A DNA stretch of 12,352 nt, taken from Planctomycetaceae bacterium UBA6163. GTDB taxonomy: Bacteria; Planctomycetota; Planctomycetia; Pirellulales; Pirellulaceae. Positions within the stretch are counted from its first letter, which is position 1, and each line of letters begins with the position of its first letter. Shown here in pieces: positions 7,022-12,352 of the stretch. Under the pieces are notes generated by a model. That model was not told where the DNA came from and searched no databases. It was given only the letters and a program-made list of their open reading frames with translations. The stretch spans positions 359 through 12,710 of the forward strand of contig DIUH01000027.1 of the NCBI GenBank assembly GCA_002428205.1. Reading direction: 5' to 3'. Made by a program: the position numbers and the translations under genes.

Positions 7022-7894
7022 TTATGCGACGGCGTTGATTTTGGAGAAAAAGACATCTTCCAAATCGGGTGTTACCGATTCAAAACCGTCCTCGAGCGAT
7101 TTTTGGCTGTAAACATGAATCAGAGGCCGTCCGGCAACCAACTTCGTCGATATCACTTGATAGCGATTTTGGTGTTCGGTCAAATCGGCTTTGGGTATCG
7201 ATTTGGCCCAAATTCGCCCCGCTAAAGTCGACTCGGCATCATCAGGCGTCCCGGCAAATAGGACTTCGCCGTTATTGATGATCGCCATGTGAGTGCACAG
7301 TTCTTTGACATCTTGCACGATGTGTGTCGACAGGATCACGATCGTTTGTTCGCCGATTTCTGACAGCAGGTTGTAAAAACGATTGCGTTCCCCCGGATCG
7401 AGCCCTGCGGTCGGTTCATCCACGATTAAAAGCTTTGGCTTGCCAATCAATGCTTGAGCGATCCCAAAACGTTGCCGCATCCCGCCTGAGTATCCGCTAA
7501 GGTTCTTGCGACGATGTTCGTAGAGGTTGACTCGTTGCAGTAGTGACACGACCAATTCACGGCGCTGGGATCGGCTGGAGACACCTTTCAAGATTGCCAA
7601 GTGATCCAGCATTTGCTCGGCCGATGTTCGCGGATAAACGCCGAACTCTTGGGGTAAATAGCCGAGCAACTTTCGCACTTCATGCGGTTGGCCCAACATG
7701 TCAATTTCGCCAAGGAAAGCCGTTCCTGAATCGGCTTGCTGCAGCGTCGCTAGTGTTCGCATGAATGTCGACTTGCCGGCGCCGTTGGGGCCCAGTAAAC
7801 CGAACATCCCGGTCGATATCGTTAACGAGACATTCTTCAGCGCGTGTACGCCATTGGGATAGGTTTTGGACAGTTCTTTTACGACCAATTGCAC
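7022..7894 (-). CDS. ABC transporter ATP-binding protein, partner of the permease-peptidase
   Basis: This is the nucleotide-binding subunit that should drive the downstream permease. With the chosen GTG start at 7894 it has 290 residues. All ATPase motifs are intact: Walker A GPNGAGKST (about 35-43), Q-loop YLPQEFG, signature LSGYSGG (132-138), Walker B LLIVDEP (155-161), D-loop AGLD, and H-loop His191 in LSTHIV. The C-terminal part ending in PDLEDVFFSKI resembles the CcmA/YhaQ-like ABC-2 exporter ATPases. The frame stays open to another GTG at 7963. The shorter start is preferred because MQLVVKELSKTYPNG is where this family normally begins, the extra 23 residues look unrelated, and a weak GCGAG lies about 8 nt ahead. 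The gene leads a two-gene operon. Confidence 0.93.
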   Translation of the reverse strand: MQLVVKELSKTYPNGVHALKNVSLTISTGMFGLLGPNGAGKSTFMRTLATLQQADSGTAFLGEIDMLGQPHEVRKLLGYLPQEFGVYPRTSAEQMLDHLAILKGVSSRSQRRELVVSLLQRVNLYEHRRKNLSGYSGGMRQRFGIAQALIGKPKLLIVDEPTAGLDPGERNRFYNLLSEIGEQTIVILSTHIVQDVKELCTHMAIINNGEVLFAGTPDDAESTLAGRIWAKSIPKADLTEHQNRYQVISTKLVAGRPLIHVYSQKSLEDGFESVTPDLEDVFFSKINAVA

Positions 7895-7898
7895 TGAA

Positions 7899-8123
7899 TC
7901 ATCTCGCTTTTCTGGTGAACGCCACCGCAGGCTGAACGGCGCTGGGAATTGTGGCGGCTTCACAGGGGCACAATTCAGGTGATGGCAGGGCGCAAAACAT
8001 GGTCAATTCTGCAAAATTTGTCTGACCGCCCGCCAGCGACGACCCCCATGCAGTTTGACCTGGTTGTGCCATGGTCACGTTAGCGATGTGACCGAGTAAA
8101 ATGTCGTCTCGTTCCAACGGCAT
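7899..8123 (-). CDS. Possible small upstream ORF, hypothetical (doubtful)
   Basis: A 74-codon frame starts at ATG 8123 (MPLERDDILLGHIANV) and ends with TGA at 7899-7901, four bases before the preferred GTG start of the ABC ATPase. That spacing would fit translational coupling or a leader peptide. There is no recognisable domain, no signal peptide and only a weak GGA ahead of the ATG, and it overlaps the longer version of the ATPase frame. Chance is the simplest explanation; it is listed because of its position. Confidence 0.15.
   Translation of the reverse strand: MPLERDDILLGHIANVTMAQPGQTAWGSSLAGGQTNFAELTMFCALPSPELCPCEAATIPSAVQPAVAFTRKAR
8073..8093. promoter_or_regulatory. Operator-like inverted repeat GGTCAC-N9-GTGACC
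   Basis: Perfect 6-bp arms (8073-8078 and 8088-8093) are separated by 9 bp, a geometry typical of sites for dimeric helix-turn-helix regulators. It lies about 180 bp upstream of the ABC ATPase start and 50 bp from the palindromic element. No regulator gene is in the window. The short arms could be chance. Confidence 0.25.
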
Positions 8124-8143
8124 TGATCCGTTTTCAATTACAC

Positions 8144-8289
8144 TAGCTGGACAGCGCCAGGTTGGATTAATTTTTTAGCGTTTCGCAGTGTTAACCCATA
8201 GATCAGCCGCTTTGGCCTAGCCGCGGTTCTCCCCGCGAAAACCCTGGCTAACGCCATACCGGCTAATCCAACCTGGCGCTGTCCAGCTA
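8144..8289. repeat. 146-bp palindromic element with perfect 26-bp terminal inverted repeats (MITE-like)
   Basis: The left end (8144-8169, starting TAGCTGGACAGCGCC) and the right end (8264-8289, ending GGCGCTGTCCAGCTA) are exact reverse complements over 26 bp. The 94-bp centre has its own hairpin (CGCGG 8222-8226 with CCGCG 8233-8237). The outermost bases on both sides are TA, so the unit can be read as 24-bp repeats flanked by a TA duplication, as left by IS630/Tc1-mariner-type transposition. No longer target duplication is visible. It has no transposase and fits a non-autonomous element or a genome-wide repeat. On the - strand one frame of the centre reads RGEPRLGQSG and one of the end reads NLALSS; I recall similar short hypothetical proteins in Rhodopirellula, which I could not verify. 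It sits between two divergent genes and may affect both promoters. Confidence 0.8.
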
Positions 8290-8351
8290 AGCAGTTGCAT
8301 TAAATGGTTTCTGCCCCGCCATCAATCCCTTTCTCACAGGTCCCTCCCAAG

Positions 8352-9188
8352 ATGAAATCGACTCGTATCCTTGCACTGCTTATTTCCCTGGCGGTCGTTA
8401 CCGTTTGTGGTTTCGCCAGTTCATCAACAGTTGTCGCAAAAGAACCGCTGAAGTTGTTGTTGGTCACTGGCGGATGTTGTCACAATTATCGGTTCCAAGC
8501 GATGGCGACCGAAGAGGCGTTTCGCGCCGCCGGGATCGAGGTCAAGTGGACCATCGTTAACGAAGGCGGCAACGGTACCGAAGCGATGATCGATCTCTAC
8601 AACGATCCGAATTGGGCAAAAGATTATGACGTGGTGATTCACAATGAATGTTTCGCCGGCACAGACGATACCGATTACATTCGCAAAATCACCAAGCCAC
8701 ATTACGATGGTGCGAATGCCGTGGTGATCCACTGTGCGATGCACACTTATCGATCGGCCAAAATCGATGATTGGCGTGAATTTCTTGGTGTTACCAGTCG
8801 CCATCATGAACACCAAAGTCGTTATCCGGTTGACGTCGTAGCAACGGATCATGCGATCATGGATGGGTTTCCGACTGATTATAAGACGCCGATGGACGAA
8901 CTTTATATTATCCTAAAAACTTGGCCCAACACGACCGTGCTGGCGACCAGCACCAGCGAAAAGACGGGTGAAAAACAACCGGTTTTCTGGACCAATCGTT
9001 ATGGCAAGGCGCGTGTGTTCGGAACCACGTATGGGCACAGCGACGATACGTTTCGCGACGCTGCGTTTTTGCGAACTTTGGTGCGTGGAACCCTTTGGGC
9101 GGCGGGGCATCCGGAGGACGTCATTCGATCGACCAAACTGGCCGAAGCCGTCAGTGTGGTTGAAAAGCCCGATGCGTCTAAGCAGTAA
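8352..9188 (+). CDS. Secreted ThuA-like domain protein
   Basis: This is a ThuA-like protein (trehalose-utilisation family, a glutamine-amidotransferase-like fold) whose biochemical role is unknown. The 278-residue product starts with a signal peptide: MKSTR, then hydrophobic ILALLISLAVVTVCGFA, with likely cleavage before KEPLK near residue 29. The domain begins at once with LLLVTGGCCHNY, followed by EEAFRAAGIEVKWTIVNEGG, KDYDVVIHNECFAG, GANAVVIHCAMHTYR and the closing GKARVFGTTYGHSDDTF. Many planctomycete ThuA proteins are secreted and linked to sugar metabolism, but nothing here names a substrate. The frame is open from an ATG at 8304, but the signal peptide supports ATG 8352; the Shine-Dalgarno (AGG near 8338) is weak. 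The gene is alone and ends 20 bp from the convergent RNase D gene. Confidence 0.88.
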   Translation: MKSTRILALLISLAVVTVCGFASSSTVVAKEPLKLLLVTGGCCHNYRFQAMATEEAFRAAGIEVKWTIVNEGGNGTEAMIDLYNDPNWAKDYDVVIHNECFAGTDDTDYIRKITKPHYDGANAVVIHCAMHTYRSAKIDDWREFLGVTSRHHEHQSRYPVDVVATDHAIMDGFPTDYKTPMDELYIILKTWPNTTVLATSTSEKTGEKQPVFWTNRYGKARVFGTTYGHSDDTFRDAAFLRTLVRGTLWAAGHPEDVIRSTKLAEAVSVVEKPDASKQ

Positions 9189-9208
9189 AGATTTAGGTAT
9201 AAGTTTCT

Positions 9209-10405
9209 CTACTGCGGCCGTATAAACTCCAAAGGTTGTACGGCGTGTGGGTCGGCGACTTTGATCGCCAGTTTGCCTTGAATCAGTTCACGGAAAGGTT
9301 CGCCGACGATCTTTCCGCGCCACCCTTGCAGCAGTACCGGGACCTCGCCACGGCGTTCGCCTTCAAGTTCATAAGCGATCAAGTCGCGAACCTCGTCAGC
9401 ATTGCCGACGATCATCGGCGCGATCTTATGTTGACGACAGACACAGGCGATCGATGTGCTTAAGAATTGAGCCAGCATGGGCGATGTGCTGGTGTGTCGC
9501 CCGCGGCTTCTTCTTGGCAAGTCTTCATCGGGCATATCGAGTGCCGTTTGAATCGCGGCGCCAATATCCGAGTAATGATCGTGGAAGTTACGGAACTCCA
9601 TGCCGCGGATCCCACGAATCACCTTGGGGTCTGAGGAGCCTGCTCGGGCGACTTCGACCATCAGGTCGTCGCGAAAGACGCGTCGGGCCGGTTGGTCGAG
9701 TTGGCGAGCGCGTCGGTCACGCCAACGCCACAATTGACGGATGATCTCCAACTGGCGTGCTGGCAAACCCGCCGCGCCGCTGACGCGTTGCCAATTCTCC
9801 GCGTTCTCGGAATCGTGAATTTCCTGTTGGGCGACCGCGCTCTCCTCTTCCAGCCATCCGGTTCGACCGGCGTCGCGAACGGCGGCGAACAGGATTTTGT
9901 ACATCGCTTCCAACTCGGTGACATCGCGGACAGCGTACTGCAGTTGGGAATCGGTCAGCGGTCGATTTCGCCAATTGGTTCGCGTTTCCCCTTTGCTGAT
10001 TTTCACGCCGACCAAGCGGGCGACTAAATTGGACAAAGAACTGGGGTATTCCATCCCGACAAAGCCAGCGGCAAGCTGTGTGTCAAACAACCCGGCGATC
10101 GGCCGGCCGCTGTAGCGATAGCAGAATCGGATTTCCTCGCGCGCCGCGTGTGCGATCACAATTCGACCCGGTGTCGCAAGCAGGTCCCAAAACGGTGTCG
10201 TGTCGGGCACCTTCAACGGATCGATCACGGCGATGATGTCTTCGGCCGCCACTTGGATCAGGCACAATTGCGGTCGATACCGGTCTTCCGAAACGAACTC
10301 GGTATCAAACGAAATGATGGGCTTGAGTGCCAATCGGTCACAGAGGTGTTCGAGTTCCTCAGCGGTGTTAATGGTTTCGAACTTCAAGGTTATCCCGGTT
10401 TTCAA
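9209..10405 (-). CDS. rnd: Ribonuclease D (DEDDy 3'-5' exonuclease with HRDC domain)
   Basis: RNase D trims 3' ends of tRNA and other stable RNA precursors. The 398-residue product has the exonuclease domain first: Exo I SFDTEF (Asp34, Glu36), Exo II IVIAHAAREEIRF, and Exo III YAVRDVTEL (Tyr157, Asp161). An HRDC domain follows at about 215-295 (LPARQLEIIRQLWRWRDRRA), then a C-terminal domain of the family. In Exo II the position that is normally the metal-binding Asp (HAGSEDL in E. coli) is Glu91 here, so the site is conservative but not canonical. The start is TTG at 10405, supported by GGAGG at 10412-10416 with 6-nt spacing. The stop TAG lies 20 bp from the end of the thuA-like gene. The gene is divergent from mfnB. 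Confidence 0.92.
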   Translation of the reverse strand: MKTGITLKFETINTAEELEHLCDRLALKPIISFDTEFVSEDRYRPQLCLIQVAAEDIIAVIDPLKVPDTTPFWDLLATPGRIVIAHAAREEIRFCYRYSGRPIAGLFDTQLAAGFVGMEYPSSLSNLVARLVGVKISKGETRTNWRNRPLTDSQLQYAVRDVTELEAMYKILFAAVRDAGRTGWLEEESAVAQQEIHDSENAENWQRVSGAAGLPARQLEIIRQLWRWRDRRARQLDQPARRVFRDDLMVEVARAGSSDPKVIRGIRGMEFRNFHDHYSDIGAAIQTALDMPDEDLPRRSRGRHTSTSPMLAQFLSTSIACVCRQHKIAPMIVGNADEVRDLIAYELEGERRGEVPVLLQGWRGKIVGEPFRELIQGKLAIKVADPHAVQPLEFIRPQ

Positions 10406-10411
10406 TAGAGG

Positions 10412-10416
10412 CCTCC
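10412..10416 (-). promoter_or_regulatory. Strong Shine-Dalgarno that fixes the TTG start of rnd
   Basis: On the - strand the sequence reads GGAGG followed by CCTCTA and the TTG start at 10405. A full GGAGG at 6-nt spacing is the best ribosome site in the window and decides for the rare TTG codon over internal starts. Confidence 0.75.
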
Positions 10417-10501
10417 AGCGACATCTTCTAAATCAGATCGTCATCGACTTTAATGTTCCGGCCCCCCACCGACTACCCGTTGCCGGTATTCTGTGGATAA
10501 A

Positions 10502-10530
10502 TTTAAGTTCGTGCTCGCCTGTTGGATAAT
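10502..10530 (+). promoter_or_regulatory. Promoter candidate for mfnB, suggesting a leaderless transcript
   Basis: GATAAT (10525-10530) matches the -10 consensus at 5 of 6 positions. The -35 is poor (TTTAAG/TTAAGT near 10502-10508). The expected transcription start, about 7 nt past the hexamer, falls at about 10537, next to the preferred ATG of mfnB at 10538. No Shine-Dalgarno precedes that ATG, which fits a leaderless mRNA. Confidence 0.3.
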
Positions 10531-10537
10531 TTGTCCC

Positions 10538-11347
10538 ATGAACCGTTTGCCGATGGAACCCACAGCGGCGACGCAAGCAGAATGGCATCCGGGACTGCTG
10601 GTCAGCGTACGCAGCATGGCCGAATTTGATGCGATCGTCAGCTTGGGGGTCGAGGTCATCGATTTTAAAGAACCGAATTTAGGACCGCTCGCGGCCGCAG
10701 ATCCGGCGCTTTGGGCCCGTGCGGTTGATTCGATTTCGCTTGTGCCAACTCAGACGCTTTCCGCCGCGCTGGGCGAATGCGAAGAAGCGATTCACTTGGC
10801 GTCGCAGGTACCACCGCGATTCACGTACGCCAAAGCGGGGCCGGCGGGTGTCGATTCGATCGAGCGTCTATCTCATTACTGGGAACAGTTGCGTCAACGG
10901 CTACCCGCGCACGTCGAATTGGTGGCGGTCGCTTATGCCGACCATCGCGATGCCGGTTGTCCAGACCCAGAGTCGATTTTCACTGCCGCACGGTCGCGCG
11001 GGATCCGAACTTGGTTGCTGGACACATTTGGCAAAGGTGCCCAGCAAGGCGTCGCTGATCGCATCAGTCTAGCGCGGTTCAGGTCGCTGCAAGCAATGGC
11101 CAATCAAGCCGGCGCGCAGTGGGTTCTAGCCGGCTCGATCCGCATGGACGACGCGATTGGCTTGTCAGCGCAATCGATTCGCCCCAACTTGTTCGGCGTC
11201 CGCGGCGACGTGTGTGACGGATCGCGAGCCGGAAACGTCGTTTCGGAAAAAGTGTCTCGATGGCTAGAGTTGGTCCGGTCGCTTGCCAAGAATCATCACC
11301 ATGGCAATGATCGCGACGGTGCCCAGTGCGAGGCAAATGTAAGGTGA
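10538..11347 (+). CDS. mfnB: (5-formylfuran-3-yl)methyl phosphate synthase, MfnB/DUF556 family
   Basis: In methanogens MfnB condenses two glyceraldehyde-3-phosphate molecules into the furan precursor of methanofuran; the bacterial form would serve methanofuran-like cofactors of formaldehyde oxidation. The 269-residue TIM-barrel protein has the family motifs in order: LLVSVRSMAEFDAIVSLG, VIDFKEPNLGPLAA (Lys44, matching the Schiff-base Lys27 of the archaeal enzyme), TLSAALGE, YAKAGPAGV, AYADHRDAG, WLLDTFGKGAQQG (Asp162 and Lys166, matching Asp151/Lys155), LAGSIRMDD and GVRGDVCDG. The frame opens at GTG 10493, but ATG 10538 (or ATG 10553) fits the family start better. The last 20 residues or so, after LELVRSL, run antisense to the neighbouring antiporter gene by 84 bp and look like a non-family tail. 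No other C1 gene is in the window. Confidence 0.88.
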   Translation: MNRLPMEPTAATQAEWHPGLLVSVRSMAEFDAIVSLGVEVIDFKEPNLGPLAAADPALWARAVDSISLVPTQTLSAALGECEEAIHLASQVPPRFTYAKAGPAGVDSIERLSHYWEQLRQRLPAHVELVAVAYADHRDAGCPDPESIFTAARSRGIRTWLLDTFGKGAQQGVADRISLARFRSLQAMANQAGAQWVLAGSIRMDDAIGLSAQSIRPNLFGVRGDVCDGSRAGNVVSEKVSRWLELVRSLAKNHHHGNDRDGAQCEANVR

Positions 11348-12352
11348 AACGCCCCAAGCGGCAGGCAACGTGCCGAGCAGGATCGTGATCACGCCGACTG
11401 AAAGTGCGTAAGGCATTTGCGTTTGCACGTGGACAACATGGTCACATCCGCTCGCCCGGCTGGACAAAATCGTCGTGTCGGAAAGTGGTGAACAGTGGTC
11501 GCCAAAGATTGCTCCTGCCAAGACGCTGCCCACGGTGGCGACACAGATCGGACCAAACGGGTCGGCCGGTTCGGATGAAGCGCCAGCGCCGATCCGCAGC
11601 GACAATTCGATCGCCAGCGGCGTTAGAATCGCGATCGTCCCCCAGCTTGTGCCGGTTGAAAATGCGACCGCCGCCGCAACCAGAAAGACGGCCGTTGGCA
11701 AAAAGAGCGGTGAAACCTGTTCGCTCAAGCGGCTGGCCAAGTAGCCACCGGTATCAAGTTTGTCTTCGCCGGTTTGGGCCGAAAGCGCCCACGCGAACCA
11801 GAGAATCACCATCGCGGGCAACATCTGCAGCGCCCCGCGTGCGGCTCCCCAGGCGATTCGGCGATAGGCCACTGCCCCCAGCATGCGGTGCAAAATCATC
11901 GCCAGCACCAAGCCCACCGCTCCGCCGTGAATCAGCGCTTGGTAAGAGTCGCCGTTGCTGATCACCGCTCCGGCGATCCGTAAAAATCCCGTCGTCTGTT
12001 CATCCACGGCCCCACGACCGGACCAGTAAAGGCTGGTGATGACGGCCAAAACGCAAGCAAAAACCGGAGCGACCGCTGCCCAGCCGAGCCGCTCGGGCAG
12101 CGGTTCGGTATCGGCCGAAAAGTCGGTCGTGCCGAAAATCGGTTCGCGAAACCACTTCGTCGGTCCGCCCAATAAACGGGCAAGCCATGCCTGCGATTGC
12201 GATGATTGGTCTGCGGTGTCGCTGGCGATCGGAACCGGCGTCTCTTCTGAGAAACCATCACTGGACCGTCCTGCCATGATCCCAAGGCGATGCATCGGCC
12301 CGAAATCACGGTCGCTAACCGCGATGGTAACCACCATCACGAGCGCAAAGAT
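11264..12352 (-). CDS. nhaC: NhaC-family Na+/H+ antiporter, C-terminal part (5' truncated by window edge)
   Basis: This integral membrane antiporter exchanges Na+ for H+, helping pH and salt balance. The frame is open to the window edge, so the true start lies outside; 362 codons are visible. Hallmarks are MVVTIAVSDRDFGPMHRLG at the visible N-end, AFSTGTSWGTIAILTPLA, and GAIFGDHCSPLSDTTILSS, which is the most characteristic NhaC segment. Several hydrophobic helices are clear (for example WAAVAPVFACVLAVITSLYW, GGAVGLVLAMILH, LPTAVFLVAAAVAFS, and YALSVGVITILLGTLPAAWG). A hydrophilic loop of roughly 60-70 residues, rich in Ser/Asp/Glu, separates the first motif from the next helix. Substrate choice (Na+/H+ or malate/lactate exchange as in MleN) cannot be fixed from sequence. 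Its 3' end overlaps convergent mfnB by 84 bp. Confidence 0.9.
   Translation of the reverse strand: MFALVMVVTIAVSDRDFGPMHRLGIMAGRSSDGFSEETPVPIASDTADQSSQSQAWLARLLGGPTKWFREPIFGTTDFSADTEPLPERLGWAAVAPVFACVLAVITSLYWSGRGAVDEQTTGFLRIAGAVISNGDSYQALIHGGAVGLVLAMILHRMLGAVAYRRIAWGAARGALQMLPAMVILWFAWALSAQTGEDKLDTGGYLASRLSEQVSPLFLPTAVFLVAAAVAFSTGTSWGTIAILTPLAIELSLRIGAGASSEPADPFGPICVATVGSVLAGAIFGDHCSPLSDTTILSSRASGCDHVVHVQTQMPYALSVGVITILLGTLPAAWGVSPYICLALGTVAIIAMVMILGKRPDQL

Larger units (their letters stand above)
7895..8143. other. Left half of the divergent control region between the ABC operon and thuA-like gene
   Basis: Together with the palindromic element and the thuA leader, the gene-free gap is about 457 bp (7895-8351). 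This part should hold the promoter of the - strand ABC operon, but I found no well-spaced -35/-10 pair on that strand. It holds the dyad at 8073-8093 and a doubtful 74-codon frame at 7899-8123. Confidence 0.5.

Noticed and set aside
8170..8177. T-run (ATTTTTTA) after the left arm of the palindromic element as a terminator tail
   Set aside because: The T-run lies inside the loop between the arms rather than after a complete hairpin, so it does not form an intrinsic terminator on the + strand.
8304..8351. Longer start (ATG 8304) for the thuA-like gene
   Set aside because: It would put 16 non-conserved residues ahead of a well-formed signal peptide that begins at ATG 8352, and it has no ribosome site.
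11404..11961. A 185-codon + strand frame inside the antiporter gene
   Set aside because: It is antisense to clear NhaC motifs and consists largely of Arg, Pro and Ser, typical of a shadow frame.

Overview
The window looks like chromosomal DNA of a planctomycete, most likely of the Pirellulaceae (Rhodopirellula-like). This is inferred from moderate-to-high GC, the combination of an ABC-permease/M1-peptidase fusion, a secreted ThuA-like protein and a bacterial MfnB homologue, and divergent versions of otherwise universal proteins. No database search was possible, so names rest on recognised motifs and the taxonomic call on general resemblance.

Left part (1-3356, all + strand): the 3' end of metK, an intrinsic terminator, then rpsB (ribosomal protein S2) and tsf (EF-Ts) with a structured 223-bp gap between them. 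A strong intrinsic terminator follows tsf. Next is msrB, a zinc-type methionine sulfoxide reductase B with a lipoprotein signal. Apart from msrB this is core translation and methionine/SAM housekeeping.

Middle part (3413-7894, - strand): a two-gene export-type ABC cassette. The ATPase gene comes first and is followed after 6 bp by a very large membrane protein that fuses duplicated ABC-2 permease modules to an extracytoplasmic M1 zinc aminopeptidase. The two products very probably form one complex.

The divergent gap 7895-8351 holds a 146-bp palindromic, MITE-like element with perfect 26-bp terminal inverted repeats (8144-8289), an operator-like dyad, and one doubtful small reading frame.

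Right part (8352-12352): a secreted ThuA-like protein (+); RNase D (-), which ends 20 bp from it tail to tail; a divergent gene for (5-formylfuran-3-yl)methyl phosphate synthase (MfnB, the first furan-forming step of methanofuran-type cofactors) (+); and a 5'-truncated NhaC-type Na+/H+ antiporter (-) whose 3' end overlaps mfnB by 84 bp. MfnB points to tetrahydromethanopterin/methanofuran-linked C1 metabolism encoded elsewhere in the genome.

I found no CRISPR array, tRNA, rRNA, phage gene or full insertion sequence, and no clearly new multi-gene system. The best leads are the MITE-like element, MfnB in a bacterium, unusual replacements at key positions of EF-Ts and RNase D, and the peptidase-permease fusion.
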